Assembly: GCF_030124175.1 (NCBI RefSeq)
Contig: NZ_JASKMT010000028.1
Location: 1 to 64,000, forward strand
Reading direction: 5' to 3'
Origin: Streptomyces sp. 549
Lineage (GTDB): Bacteria; Actinomycetota; Actinomycetes; Streptomycetales; Streptomycetaceae
Length of the DNA stretch: 64,000 nucleotides
This document shows positions 32,612-42,031 of this stretch, piece after piece; the first letter of the stretch is position 1, and the number at the start of each line of letters is the position of its first letter. The notes below the pieces were generated by a model. It saw only the letters and a list, made by a program, of their open reading frames with translations, was not told where the DNA came from and did no database searches. Position numbers and translations under genes: made by a program.

Positions 32612-35026
32612 CTAGGGGGCGGCCACCGGGTCGGTCGAGCCGGTCCGCCGCTCGGCGGGGTCACCGTCCCCGCCGTCCCCCGCGATGCCGCGCCGCTTGG
32701 ACACGTACACCGCACCCGCGATCACCATCGCGGCGATCACCGCGACGGTGGTCCGTACGGCGGTGTTGGCGTCGTCGCCGTAGGAGACGGTCACCACCGC
32801 CGGCGCGATGAGCAGCGCCACCAGGTTCATGACCTTCAGCAGCGGGTTGATGGCGGGACCCGCGGTGTCCTTGAACGGGTCGCCGACCGTGTCGCCGATG
32901 ACGGTGGCCGCGTGCGCCTCACTGCCCTTGCCGCCGTGGTGCCCGTCCTCCACGAGCTTCTTCGCGTTGTCCCAGGCGCCTCCGGAGTTCGCAAGGAACA
33001 CCGCCATCAGCAGACCGGCGCCGATCGCCCCGGCCAGGAAGGAGGCGAGCGCGCCGACGCCGAGGGTGAAGCCCACGAAGATCGGCGCCATCACCGCCAG
33101 CAGACCCGGCGTGGACAGCTCGCGCAGCGCGTCCTTCGTGCAGATGTCGACGACACGTCCGTACTCGGGCTTCTCGGTGTAGTCCATGATCCCGGGGTGC
33201 TCGCGGAACTGCCGCCGCACCTCGTAGACCACCGACCCGGCCGACCTGGACACCGCGTTGATCGCCAGCCCGGAGAAGAGGAAGACCACCGAGGTGCCCA
33301 GGATCAGGCCCACCAGGTTGTTCGGCTGGGAGATGTCCAGACTCAGCCCCAGCTCACCCGCTCCGGCGTTCACCTCCGCCACCGCCGTGGCGATGGCGTC
33401 GCGGTAGGACCCGAACAGGGCTGCCGCCGCGAGCACCGCTGTGGCGATGGCGATGCCCTTGGTGATCGCCTTCGTGGTGTTGCCGACCGCGTCGAGGTCG
33501 GTGAGCACCTGCGCGCCCTCCCCCCGCACGTCGCCGGACATCTCCGCGATGCCCTGCGCGTTGTCCGACACCGGGCCGAAGGTGTCCATCGCGACGATCA
33601 CACCGACCGTGGTGAGCAGCCCGGTGCCGGCGAGCGCGACGGCGAACAGGGCCAGCATCACCGACGTGCCACCGAGCAGGAACGCGCCGTAGACGCTCAG
33701 GCCGATCAGCAGAGCGGTGTAGACGGCCGACTCCAGACCCAGGGAGACGCCGGAGAGGATCACCGTCGCCGGACCGGTCAGCGAGGTCTTGCCGACGTCC
33801 TTCACCGGCTTGCGTGTCGTCTCCGTGAAGTAGCCGGTGAGCTGCTGGATGACGGCGGCGAGCACGATGCCGATGGCGACCGCGAGCAGCGCGATCAGCC
33901 GCGGGTCGCCGTCGTGGGCGGCGATCGCCGCGTCCCCGACGTTGTCCAGCTCCGCGAAGGTCGCCGGCAGGTAGGTGTAGGCGGCGACGGCGACGAGCGC
34001 CAGCGAGATGACCGCGGAGATGAAGAAGCCGCGGTTGATGGCGGACATGCCGCTGCGGTCGCGCCGCCGGGGGGCGACGACGAAGACACCGACCATGGCG
34101 GTGAGCACGCCGATGGCCGGAACCATCAGCGGGAACGCCAGGCCGGCGTCGCCGAACGCGACCGTGCCCAGGATCAGGCTGGCGACCAGGACGACGGCGT
34201 AGGACTCGAACAGGTCGGCCGCCATGCCCGCGCAGTCGCCGACGTTGTCCCCCACGTTGTCCGCGATGGTCGCCGCGTTGCGCGGGTCGTCCTCGGGAAT
34301 GCCCTTCTCGACCTTGCCGACGAGGTCGGCGCCGACGTCGGCGGCCTTGGTGAAGATGCCGCCGCCGACACGCATGAACATGGCGATGAGGGCGGCACCC
34401 AGGCCGAATCCCTCCAGCACCTTCGGCGCGTCGGCCGCGTAGACGAGCACGACGCAGGCCGCACCGAGCAGGCCGAGTCCCACCGTGCACATTCCGACGA
34501 CGCCACCCGTGCGGAAAGCGATCTTCATTGCGCGGTGCGACACGACGGTGAGGTCCTTCGCCGGTTCACCGTCCGCGGAACTCGCCTCCCGGGCGGCCGC
34601 AGCGACCCGCACGTTGCTTCGGACCGCGAGCCACATGCCGATATAGCCGGTGGCGGCTGAGAAAAGCGCGCCGACCAGGAAGAACAGCGAGCGGCCCAGT
34701 CGCTGGTTCGTATCGTCGGCAGGCAGCAGCATGAGCAGGAAGAAGACCACCACGGCAAAAACGCCGAGCGTGCGCATCTGCCGGGCCAGATAGGCGTTGG
34801 CGCCCTCCTGGACCGCCGCCGCGATCTCCTTCATCCGATCGGTGCCCTCGCCGGCCGCGAGCACCTGGCGCGCCAGCACCACGGCCACGACAAGCGCTGC
34901 CACCGCGACGACGGCGATCACCAGCACCCAGCCGCGGTTGCCCGAGGTGAGTACGGCGTCGGCCAGCAGGTGGTGGTTCTCGAGCTGGTGATGGTTCTCA
35001 AGAGGGGGGAGAAGTTGCCCCGCCAT
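32612..35026 (-). CDS. hppA: Membrane-bound proton-translocating pyrophosphatase
   Basis: An 804-residue ion pump with about 16 helices that couples hydrolysis of pyrophosphate to proton export. Diagnostic motifs: DVGADLVGKVEKGIPEDDPRN (substrate site), then NVGDNVGDCAGMAADLFESYAV, and GDTVGDPFKDTAGPAINPLLK near the end. An Ala/Thr to Lys distinction separates K-dependent from K-independent types; the segment ITKGIAIATAVLAAAALFG carries Lys in the position (TKG) consistent with the K-independent proton type, but this was not aligned. ATG 35026 follows AAGGAGGA. Housekeeping single gene, energy salvage from biosynthetic pyrophosphate. Confidence 0.95.
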   Translation of the reverse strand: MAGQLLPPLENHHQLENHHLLADAVLTSGNRGWVLVIAVVAVAALVVAVVLARQVLAAGEGTDRMKEIAAAVQEGANAYLARQMRTLGVFAVVVFFLLMLLPADDTNQRLGRSLFFLVGALFSAATGYIGMWLAVRSNVRVAAAAREASSADGEPAKDLTVVSHRAMKIAFRTGGVVGMCTVGLGLLGAACVVLVYAADAPKVLEGFGLGAALIAMFMRVGGGIFTKAADVGADLVGKVEKGIPEDDPRNAATIADNVGDNVGDCAGMAADLFESYAVVLVASLILGTVAFGDAGLAFPLMVPAIGVLTAMVGVFVVAPRRRDRSGMSAINRGFFISAVISLALVAVAAYTYLPATFAELDNVGDAAIAAHDGDPRLIALLAVAIGIVLAAVIQQLTGYFTETTRKPVKDVGKTSLTGPATVILSGVSLGLESAVYTALLIGLSVYGAFLLGGTSVMLALFAVALAGTGLLTTVGVIVAMDTFGPVSDNAQGIAEMSGDVRGEGAQVLTDLDAVGNTTKAITKGIAIATAVLAAAALFGSYRDAIATAVAEVNAGAGELGLSLDISQPNNLVGLILGTSVVFLFSGLAINAVSRSAGSVVYEVRRQFREHPGIMDYTEKPEYGRVVDICTKDALRELSTPGLLAVMAPIFVGFTLGVGALASFLAGAIGAGLLMAVFLANSGGAWDNAKKLVEDGHHGGKGSEAHAATVIGDTVGDPFKDTAGPAINPLLKVMNLVALLIAPAVVTVSYGDDANTAVRTTVAVIAAMVIAGAVYVSKRRGIAGDGGDGDPAERRTGSTDPVAAP

Positions 35027-35698
35027 TCGTCCTCCTTGACGTTTGGCACATGGGCGCGCGCAAGCACACGCTCAGGCGTCCTGCAGCAAAGACGTGGACG
35101 GATTGTAGGGAGCTGATCCGGAACAAAACAGGGTGCGGTGACGGGAATTCGCCTGCAGCAGCGAAGATCAATTTCTTCGGGTCACGTAATTCCCCCACTT
35201 GGCGGAATAGCGGGGACCGGCGGGGCGGGGGAGAACGATCACGCGTAATGATCTACGCGTTCGGCAGCCGGGTCACTGACCGGGGGATAAACCACCGCGC
35301 CCGGGGGATTCCGCGATGGGCCGGTGCGCCTGTCCGGGTGACGGGAGGGGCGACGGGGGCGGCGGAGACGGCAGCCGACAGCCGGGACGGCGTCCGCCGT
35401 CCGGGGCGTGGCGAGGCGCGTGTGCAGACGACGAGCGGCCGGATCGCGTCACCGGCGGACACGGCAGCACGGCCGGGGGGAGCGGCCGGGAAGGAGCGCG
35501 GCCGGGAAGGCGGAGCCGGACAGGGAGCCCGCGCGCTCCCTGACGGTGAGTCAGGGGTGCACGAGGTGCACGTGGGCGCCGGTGGACCGGGGGCCGCAGG
35601 GAACGCGGCGGCGCCAGGCTGCGGTCGGCGCCCGGGCAGGGACGGCGCGGGGGCAGGCTCGCGCCAGGGCGCGGTCGGCGTCAGGCGCGCGGTCGGCG
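35027..35698. other. 672-bp gap upstream of hppA
   Basis: 35040-35260 is AT-richer and probably holds the hppA promoter. 35330-35690 is extremely GC-rich with open frames on both strands but no recognisable protein, ribosome site or conserved motif. Two 17-bp direct copies of a GCGCGGTCGGCGTCAGG-like unit (about 35658-35703) run into the 3' end of the anti-sigma gene. Confidence 0.55.
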
Positions 35699-36133
35699 TC
35701 AGGGCAGAGTCGAGGTGGCCGTGGGCCATGTCATGCGGATGAGGCCGCCGAGGCCGTCGGACGTCACCTCGACGTCGTCGACGAGACCGCTGATGACGGC
35801 CAGGCCCATCTCGCCCTCGCCCTCGGCCAGCTCGGCAGCCGCCGCGGACCGGGCGTCGTCGCCCCCCTGGGAGGCGGACACGCCGGACACGTCGTCGCCC
35901 ACCTCGATGCAGAACTTCTTCTCGTCCTCGATCAGGGCGACCCGCACGGGCGTGTCGAGGCCGCTACTGATGTGCAGCCCCACCGCACGGCTGCACGCCT
36001 CGCCCACGGCGAGGCGGACCTCGTCGAGCACCGCTTCGTCGACTCCGGCACGACGGGCCACGGCGGCTGCCACCAACCGGGCCGTACGCACATGCTCCGG
36101 AAGCGCGCTGAAACGCAGTTCGACGGTGGCCAT
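35699..36133 (-). CDS. Anti-sigma-factor-like GHKL ATPase partner of BldG (ApgA/UshX type)
   Basis: A 144-residue RsbW/SpoIIAB-like protein. ATP-binding GHKL features: the helix LDEVRLAVGEACSRAVGLH (N-box, about residues 36-54), IEVGDDVSG (G1-like), and EGEMGLAVISGLVDDVEV (G2-like). The N-box reads E-A-C-S-R where most kinases have Asn (EACTNA type). It lies 93 bp downstream of bldG on the same strand, the arrangement known in S. coelicolor, where the partner is ApgA/UshX. It probably binds BldG and a sigma factor such as SigH. Confidence 0.88.
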   Translation of the reverse strand: MATVELRFSALPEHVRTARLVAAAVARRAGVDEAVLDEVRLAVGEACSRAVGLHISSGLDTPVRVALIEDEKKFCIEVGDDVSGVSASQGGDDARSAAAAELAEGEGEMGLAVISGLVDDVEVTSDGLGGLIRMTWPTATSTLP

Positions 36134-36226
36134 GCCATCCCCCTGGGTGTCGTACGGCGAGCCGTCCAGGGGCCGGGCCGGTGGTGCCGGCCGTGGCCCC
36201 CGGAGGCAGGCCTGGGTTCGGTTCCG

Positions 36227-36568
36227 TCAGTCCGTGGCCGAGACGGCCTCGTCGACCGAGGTGTGAATCGGGAACACCTTGGTCAGACCGGTGATACGGA
36301 AGATCTTGAGAATGCGCTCCTGGTTGCAGACCAGGCGCAACGAACCCTCGTGCGCACGGACTCGCTTCAGGCCACCGACGAGGACGCCGAGCCCGGTGGA
36401 GTCGAGGAAGTCGACACCTTCCATATCCACGACAAGGTGGAAGCTTCCATCGTTCACCAGCTCCACGAGCTGCTCACGCAGCTTGGGCGCTGTGTATACA
36501 TCGATCTCGCCACCCACCTCGACGATCGTGCGATCGCCGACGGTACGGGTCGACAGGGACAGGTCCAC
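36227..36568 (-). CDS. bldG: Anti-sigma factor antagonist BldG
   Basis: A 113-residue STAS-domain protein. The phosphorylated Ser57 is in DFLDSTGLGVLVGG (residues 53-66), preceded by the family strand EIDVYTAPKLREQL (21-34). In S. coelicolor BldG controls aerial mycelium formation and antibiotic production by sequestering anti-sigma factors such as UshX/ApgA and UshW; unphosphorylated BldG is active. Full length equals that protein. Its own promoter region would lie in 36569-36704, shared divergently with the helicase gene. Confidence 0.96.
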   Translation of the reverse strand: MDLSLSTRTVGDRTIVEVGGEIDVYTAPKLREQLVELVNDGSFHLVVDMEGVDFLDSTGLGVLVGGLKRVRAHEGSLRLVCNQERILKIFRITGLTKVFPIHTSVDEAVSATD

Positions 36569-36704
36569 GGATCCTCCAGCACCTTGCTATCGAGCGGTCG
36601 CCCCCCATGGATCGGCAGCCGCAGGGGCATTCAATCACTTACCTACCGGCCCGCACGACGCCTTGCGGTCATTGTCCGTCGCGGCGGTGACACACTCGGA
36701 CCCG

Positions 36705-39125
36705 ATGGCCAGCAACCAGCGTCCGCTTTCACCGGGCTCCCGCCCGGCCCCGGCGGCTCCAAGATCGGTTCTCGCCGCCCTGACCGAAGGGCCAGGTCGG
36801 GCTGCGCGCGTCACTCATACGGAGCACTTGCCCCCGCGCCCCGGACGTCATGCGGAATGGCCCGATCCGATCCGTCCGGAACTGGTCGACGCCGTCCGGG
36901 CGGCCGGCATCGAGAGGCCCTGGGAGCACCAGGCCCTCGCCGCCGCGCACGCCCTGGACGGGGAGTCGGTCGTAGTGGCCACCGGCACGGCCTCGGGCAA
37001 GTCGCTCGCCTACGGGCTGCCGGTGCTCAACGCCCTGCTGGAGGGCTCCGAGGCGCCCAACGGGCGGGGCGCCACGGCGCTCTACCTGGCTCCCACCAAG
37101 GCGCTCGCAGCCGACCAGCGGCGGGCCGTGGGCGGGCTCACCGCGCCACTGGGCAAGGCCGTGCGGGCCGCCGTCTACGACGGCGACACGCCGTACGAGG
37201 AACGCGAGTGGGTGCGGCAGTACGCCAACTACGTGCTCACCAATCCGGACATGCTGCACCGCGGCATGCTGCCCGCCCATCCGCGCTGGGCCTCCTTCCT
37301 GCGGGCGCTGCGGTACGTCGTGGTCGACGAGTGCCACACCTACCGCGGTGTCTTCGGTTCGCACGTCGCTCAGGTTCTTCGCCGGCTTCGGCGCGTCGCG
37401 GCCCGGTACGGGGCTGAACCGGCCTTCCTGCTGGCGTCGGCGACCGCTGCGGACCCGGGCGTGTCCGCAGGGCGGCTGACCGGTGTGCCGGTGACCGAGG
37501 TGACCGAGGACACGTCGCCGCGCGGGGAACTGGTGTTCGCGTTGTGGGAGCCGCCCCTGACCGAGCTCACCGGCGAGCGCGGTGCTCCCGTGCGGCGGAC
37601 CGCGACCGCCGAGACGGCCGAACTGCTGACGGACCTGACGGCGGCGGGCGTACGCACCGTCGCCTTCGTCCGTTCGCGGCGCGGCGCGGAACTGGTGTCG
37701 GTGATCGCTCAGGAGCGGCTGGGCCAAGTGGACCGCTCGCTGCCCGGCCGCGTGGCCGCGTACCGCGGCGGCTACCTGCCCGAGGAACGCCGGGCGCTGG
37801 AGCGCGCCCTGCACAGCGGCGAACTGCTCGGCCTCGCCGCCACCACCGCGCTGGAGCTGGGGGTGGACGTGTCCGGCCTGGACGCCGTGCTGCTCGCGGG
37901 CTATCCCGGCACCCGTGCCTCGCTGTGGCAGCAGGCGGGCCGCGCCGGACGACGCGGGCAGGGCGCGCTCGCCGTGCTCGTCGCCCGCGACGATCCGCTC
38001 GACACCTATCTGGTGCACCACCCGGACGCGTTGTTCCGGCAGCCCGTCGAGAGCACGGTGCTCGACCCGGACAACCCCTACGTGCTGGCCCCGCACCTCT
38101 GCGCCGCCGCGGCGGAGATCCCGCTCACCGAGGCCGACCTCGCCCTGTTCGGCCCGGCCGCCGCCGGTCTGATGCCGCAGCTGGAGCAGCGCAGGCTGCT
38201 CCGGCGGCGGGGCGGCGCCTGGTACTGGACCCGCCGGGAGCGGGCCGCCGACCTCACCGACATCCGCGGGCAGGGCGGCAGGCCCGTACAGGTCGTCGAG
38301 GCGGCCACCGGGCGACTGCTGGGCACCGTCGACGCAGCGGCGGCGCACTCCACGGTGCACGAGGGAGCGGTGCACCTCCACCAGGGCCGCACCTACGTCG
38401 TCCGGCAGCTGCACCTGGACGATCCGGACGGCGCGGTGGCGCTGGTGGAGGCGGAGAGCCCGCCGTGGTCGACGGTGGCCAGGGACACCACCGCCGTCTC
38501 GGTGCTCGAAACCGAGACCGAGGTGGCGTGGGGTGCCGGCCGGCTGTGCTTCGGATCGGTGGAGGTGACCCACCAGGTGGTCTCCTATCTGCGTCGAAAG
38601 CTGATCACCGGGGAGGTGCTCGGCGAGACCAAACTGGACCTGCCGCCACGCACCCTGCGCACCCGGGCGGTGTGGTGGACGGTGACCGAGGACCAGCTGG
38701 ACGCCGCCCGCATCAACCCCGAGGTGCTGCCCGGTGCGCTGCATGCCGCCGAGCACGCCTCGATCGGCATGCTGCCGCTCTTCGCGACCTGCGACCGCTG
38801 GGACATCGGCGGCGTGTCCGTGCCACTGCACCCCGACACCCTGCTGCCGACGGTCTTCGTCTACGACGGCCACCCCGGGGGCGCCGGCTTCGCAGAGCGC
38901 GCCTTCCGCACGGCCCGCGAGTGGCTGACCGCCACTGCGGAGGCCATCGCCTCCTGCGAGTGCGACAGCGGGTGCCCCTCGTGCGTCCAGTCGCCGAAGT
39001 GCGGCAACGGCAACGACCCGCTGCACAAGCGGGGAGCACTGCGGCTCCTCACCGAACTGCTGCGGGCGGCCCCGCACGGGAGCGCACCTGCGAGCGGTAC
39101 GGCCCCCACGCCGCCTCCGCCGTGA
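36705..39125 (+). CDS. DEAD/DEAH-box helicase with DUF1998 C-terminus (MrfA-like)
   Basis: An 806-residue superfamily 2 helicase. Motif I ATGTASGKSLAYGLP (about residues 86-100), motif II VVDECHTYRG (DECH), motif III SATAADP, and motif VI WQQAGRAGRRGQG. The C-terminal DUF1998 region has a four-Cys cluster CECDSGCPSCVQSPKCGNGND (about 755-775), the zinc-binding site of MrfA in Bacillus, which repairs mitomycin crosslinks together with MrfB. Start ATG 36705 begins MASNQRPLS. The 3' end overlaps the convergent Tad gene by 77 bp. Confidence 0.9.
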   Translation: MASNQRPLSPGSRPAPAAPRSVLAALTEGPGRAARVTHTEHLPPRPGRHAEWPDPIRPELVDAVRAAGIERPWEHQALAAAHALDGESVVVATGTASGKSLAYGLPVLNALLEGSEAPNGRGATALYLAPTKALAADQRRAVGGLTAPLGKAVRAAVYDGDTPYEEREWVRQYANYVLTNPDMLHRGMLPAHPRWASFLRALRYVVVDECHTYRGVFGSHVAQVLRRLRRVAARYGAEPAFLLASATAADPGVSAGRLTGVPVTEVTEDTSPRGELVFALWEPPLTELTGERGAPVRRTATAETAELLTDLTAAGVRTVAFVRSRRGAELVSVIAQERLGQVDRSLPGRVAAYRGGYLPEERRALERALHSGELLGLAATTALELGVDVSGLDAVLLAGYPGTRASLWQQAGRAGRRGQGALAVLVARDDPLDTYLVHHPDALFRQPVESTVLDPDNPYVLAPHLCAAAAEIPLTEADLALFGPAAAGLMPQLEQRRLLRRRGGAWYWTRRERAADLTDIRGQGGRPVQVVEAATGRLLGTVDAAAAHSTVHEGAVHLHQGRTYVVRQLHLDDPDGAVALVEAESPPWSTVARDTTAVSVLETETEVAWGAGRLCFGSVEVTHQVVSYLRRKLITGEVLGETKLDLPPRTLRTRAVWWTVTEDQLDAARINPEVLPGALHAAEHASIGMLPLFATCDRWDIGGVSVPLHPDTLLPTVFVYDGHPGGAGFAERAFRTAREWLTATAEAIASCECDSGCPSCVQSPKCGNGNDPLHKRGALRLLTELLRAAPHGSAPASGTAPTPPPP

Positions 39126-39477
39126 GATCGGCGACGCCCTCGTGGACGAGGCAGCGCACCACGCCTGCCCGCTGGGCCTCGGCCACCCTGCGCGCCTCCG
39201 CGCAGGCCCGCCGGGTGCCGTGCGGGGCGTGGTCGGCGGCGGCCAGCGCTGCCAGGTCGGCGGCGGCGCCCGCCCGGTGGCGGGTCTGAACCGCCTGGCC
39301 CAGCGTCAGCAGTAGCGCGAAGACCGCGCAGAGCGCTCCGGCGCACACCGCCGTCCACACCGTCGCCGAGCCGCCGTCCCCCGCCGCCGGAGGCCGCCGA
39401 CCCCTCCCGGGCGGTCGCCTACCGAGCGGTCGCCGACTCGGGCGGCGCCGGCTCGACGGCACCACTCGGCCCAACAT
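39049..39477 (-). CDS. TadE-like pilus assembly protein (Rv3654c type)
   Basis: A 142-residue protein with an Arg-rich N-terminus, one hydrophobic helix (GGSATVWTAVCAGALCAVFALLLTLGQAV, about residues 40-68, the typical DxGSATV start of minor pilin-like proteins) and a Cys-containing C-terminal part (RRACAEARRVAEAQRAGVVRCLVHEG). Last gene of the Tad locus. The start is uncertain: ATG 39477 makes it overlap tadE by 59 bp; no better start lies after the tadE stop. The stop lies inside the convergent helicase gene. Confidence 0.75.
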   Translation of the reverse strand: MLGRVVPSSRRRPSRRPLGRRPPGRGRRPPAAGDGGSATVWTAVCAGALCAVFALLLTLGQAVQTRHRAGAAADLAALAAADHAPHGTRRACAEARRVAEAQRAGVVRCLVHEGVADLTAEAAWGPYRSQVRSRAGPPAAVR

Positions 39478-40048
39478 CCGGCCCACCGCGCGGCCCACGG
39501 CTCGGCTCAACGTTCGGCCGGGCGTCCGGCTGAGCGTCCGGTCGGGCGTCCGGTCGGGCGTCCGGCGCACCGTCCGGCTGGGCGTCGGCGCCTGCGTGGG
39601 GGCCGGGGCCGGGTGCGCTGCCGAGCCCGGAGTCGGGATCGGGGCCGGGGTCGGGGTCAGTGCTGCGGTCCGGGACGGCGAGCGGGAACAGCGAGGTCGG
39701 CCGTTCCGCGCGCGCCACCGCTTCACCGTGGACCTCCGCCGAGAGCGGGCCGGGGCCGACGGACCGGGCCGTGACCTGTACGCGGACGAGCGGCCCTTCC
39801 CGTTCGACAAGCACCCGCGCACCCCTCGGTGCGACCTCCCGCGCCGCGCTGAGCACCTGCTGGGCGTCCTCCGCCCGTGCCGCCGCGCGGGCACCGGCTC
39901 GTGCGGCATCGAGGCACTGGATCTTGCTGCCCATCGCCAGCAGCCCCCAGAGCAGCACTGCCAGGAGAAGCACCAGGCAGGGCACCACCACGGCCGTCTC
40001 CGCGGTGCTCTGCCCGCTGTCCCGCCGCCACGGCTCAGAACCCCGCAT
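39419..40048 (-). CDS. TadE family pilus assembly protein
   Basis: A 209-residue protein. N-terminal leader ending DSGQSTAETAVVVPCLVLLLAVLLWGLLAMGSKIQ (residues 10-44), the TadE/pseudopilin signature with E next to a hydrophobic helix. Residues 50-125 form a small alpha/beta domain. The last about 80 residues are Asp/Pro-rich repeats (DPDPGPDPD, then DARPDARPDAQPDARP). It probably becomes a minor component of the Flp/Tad pilus apparatus. Overlaps the Flp-like gene by 14 bp. Confidence 0.88.
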   Translation of the reverse strand: MRGSEPWRRDSGQSTAETAVVVPCLVLLLAVLLWGLLAMGSKIQCLDAARAGARAAARAEDAQQVLSAAREVAPRGARVLVEREGPLVRVQVTARSVGPGPLSAEVHGEAVARAERPTSLFPLAVPDRSTDPDPGPDPDSGLGSAPGPGPHAGADAQPDGAPDARPDARPDAQPDARPNVEPSRGPRGGPDVGPSGAVEPAPPESATAR

Positions 40049-40235
40049 CGAGGGCTCGCTGGACCAGCCCGCCCATGGCAGCGCTCACGGCGTCGCTGGT
40101 CACGACCTGGTAGAGCACGGCGGCGAAGCCGCAGGCCGCGATCGTCCCGACGGCGTACTCGGCGGTGCTCATGCCGGCGTCACGGCAGCGGCTCCCGAAG
40201 CGTTGGGCCAGCACCCGGCGTACTCGGTTGTGCAT
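40035..40235 (-). CDS. Flp pilin-like protein (DUF4244)
   Basis: A 66-residue protein with GAGGAG upstream of ATG 40235. After an Arg-rich leader comes DAGMSTAEYAVGTIAACGFAAVLYQVV, a Flp-type pre-pilin cleavage region (G-M-S-T-A-E-Y) plus a single helix. This family (DUF4244) replaces classic Flp in actinobacterial Tad loci. It probably is the main pilin. Processing would need a prepilin peptidase, which is not in the window. Confidence 0.88.
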   Translation of the reverse strand: MHNRVRRVLAQRFGSRCRDAGMSTAEYAVGTIAACGFAAVLYQVVTSDAVSAAMGGLVQRALDAGF

Positions 40236-40307
40236 GGTGGTTCTCCTCGTCTCTGGGTGGTTCTGCTGAGTGGGTGAAAAGGTCGGGGTGTCTGCGCGCA
40301 TCAGTGG

Positions 40308-41135
40308 TCAGAGCAAGGAGCGTCCGAGCCCGATGATCACGGGCACCACTCCGGCCAGGAGGAACGCCGGCAGGAAGCAGAGCCCCAGCGGCGCCGTCAC
40401 GAGCACTCCCGCCCTGCGCGCCCGCGCCGCTGCCGCACGGGCCCGCGCGGCACGGCACTCGGCTGCCAGCCGGCTCATGGACTCGACGGCCGGTGCGCCC
40501 GAGCGGTGGGCGCGTTCCAGGCATCGGGCCAGCCCGACGGCCGCCGGGAGCTCGGCCACCCGGGCCCATGCGGCCGACGGCTCGGCGCCCAGGCGCAGTT
40601 CGTCGGCGACCAGCACCAATCGCGTGCCGAGCGGCCCTCCGACCGAGTTGCCGACCGAGTGGGCGGCCTCCCTGGGACCTGATCCGGCTGCCAGGCAGGC
40701 CGTCAGCAGGGCGGTGGTGAGCGGTAGTTGCTCGGCGGCCTGGAGCTGCTCGCGAAGGCGTTCCCGAGTAAACGGGTCCGTGTGCTTCCGCAGCCACCGC
40801 CATATGCCGAAGGCCACCGCGAGTCCTGCCAGGAATCCGGCCATCTCACCGACGAGGATGAGCACCAGCACACCGGTACCGAGTGCCGCTGCCGCCTCCC
40901 GCACCCGGTCCCGCGGCACCGAACGGCGCTGTTCCGTGCCCACTGGTGCCGCGTGGGAGGCACGCGCGGCGGCGGCACTGGCGCTGGCGTTACGGGCAGG
41001 AGCGGGAGCGGCGGGCAGGAGAGCTGCCAGGCGTCGGCTGCGGGCCGCGCCGCTGCCGCTCAGGTGTCTGCTCGCTGCGGCCCGTGGTGAGGTGGAAATA
41101 GTTGTCCACAGGCTGTGTACGACCTGGGCGGTCAT
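40308..41135 (-). CDS. Type II secretion F-domain protein (TadC-like)
   Basis: A 275-residue inner-membrane protein of the Tad machine. It has the GspF-like fold: hydrophobic helices near residues 85-110 and at the C-terminus (LGLCFLPAFLLAGVVPVIIGL), with the characteristic LPAAVGLARCLERAHRSGAPAVESMSRLA helix bundle. ATG 41135 overlaps the stop of tadB (ATGA), showing translational coupling. Confidence 0.87.
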   Translation of the reverse strand: MTAQVVHSLWTTISTSPRAAASRHLSGSGAARSRRLAALLPAAPAPARNASASAAAARASHAAPVGTEQRRSVPRDRVREAAAALGTGVLVLILVGEMAGFLAGLAVAFGIWRWLRKHTDPFTRERLREQLQAAEQLPLTTALLTACLAAGSGPREAAHSVGNSVGGPLGTRLVLVADELRLGAEPSAAWARVAELPAAVGLARCLERAHRSGAPAVESMSRLAAECRAARARAAAARARRAGVLVTAPLGLCFLPAFLLAGVVPVIIGLGRSLL

Positions 41136-42031
41136 GAGGCGCCGCCCCCTTCCGCCGTCCGGACGATGCGGGACACCCACGCCAGGCCGGCCCATTCGAG
41201 CAGGCCCGCAGCGGTGAGCACCGCCCAGCCGACAGGTGAGTGCAGCAGGACCCGCACCGGGTCGGCGCCCATCGTGGCGCCGAGCACCAGGCCGAACAGC
41301 GGCAGCAGGGCCAGCACCACCGCCGTGGACCGCGGGCCTGCCAACTGGGCGCGCACTTCCTCCCGTTGCTCCCGCTCGGCTCGCAGCGCGGACGCCACCC
41401 GGTCCAGGCCGTCGGCGAGTCCGGCGCCGCCGTCGACGGCCGCCCGCCAGCAGGCCGCCACGCCCAGCAGCCCACCGGCTCCCGGTGTGCGGGCGGCCCG
41501 GTGCAGGGCCGCCGGCACGTCTCCGCCGAACCGTGCGGCGGCCAGCACGGCGCTGCCCGCCTGGCCCAGTCCGGCGGTTCCCACCGCCAGCAGGGCGGCG
41601 TCGGCCTGGCGCCCTGAACGCAGTTCCGCGACCAGGCCCAGGCAGAAGTCGAGCACTGCGCCCTCGGTGCGTTCCGCCGCCCGGCGCTGCTCACGTCGCC
41701 GCAGGTGACGGCGGAGCAGCGGGACGGCTGCCGCGGCGCAGGCCAGGGGCAGCACCGACTGCGTGGCCCAGGCGATCAGCAGACCCACCGGGATGGCAGC
41801 CCAGTGCCGACCCGTCCGCGCGGCCAGTGCCCGCAGATCGGCGCGGCGCATCACCTCGTTCCACCGTTGGCCGCGGCCGAACTGGCCGGGCCCGAAGCGT
41901 GGGCCGGACGCACCGGCGAGCACCAGGCGGGCACGTCGCTCCCCGGGACGGGTCCGCATCGCCAGCAGGGCTGCGGCTCCGGCACAGGCCAACGCCGCGG
42001 CGTGTGCCGACTCGGCCGATGCCGGGGTCAC
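41132..42031 (-). CDS. Type II secretion F-domain protein (TadB-like)
   Basis: A 299-residue partner of TadC. GTG 42031 overlaps the cpaF stop (GTGA). It contains long hydrophobic helices (HWAAIPVGLLIAWATQSVLPLACA; STAVVLALLPLFGLVLGATMG; VGWAVLTAAGLLEWAGLAWV) and the GspF helical domain (LDFCLGLVAELRSGRQADAALL). Together with TadC it forms the membrane platform for the ATPase. Confidence 0.87.
   Translation of the reverse strand: MTPASAESAHAAALACAGAAALLAMRTRPGERRARLVLAGASGPRFGPGQFGRGQRWNEVMRRADLRALAARTGRHWAAIPVGLLIAWATQSVLPLACAAAAVPLLRRHLRRREQRRAAERTEGAVLDFCLGLVAELRSGRQADAALLAVGTAGLGQAGSAVLAAARFGGDVPAALHRAARTPGAGGLLGVAACWRAAVDGGAGLADGLDRVASALRAEREQREEVRAQLAGPRSTAVVLALLPLFGLVLGATMGADPVRVLLHSPVGWAVLTAAGLLEWAGLAWVSRIVRTAEGGGAS

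Noticed and set aside
32558..34660. 700-codon open frame antisense to hppA
   Set aside because: hppA motifs are unmistakable on the minus strand; the plus frame is compositionally biased.
35253..35729. Open frames in the GC-rich gap upstream of hppA
   Set aside because: Pro/Ala/Arg-rich translations on both strands, no ribosome site, no recognised domain.
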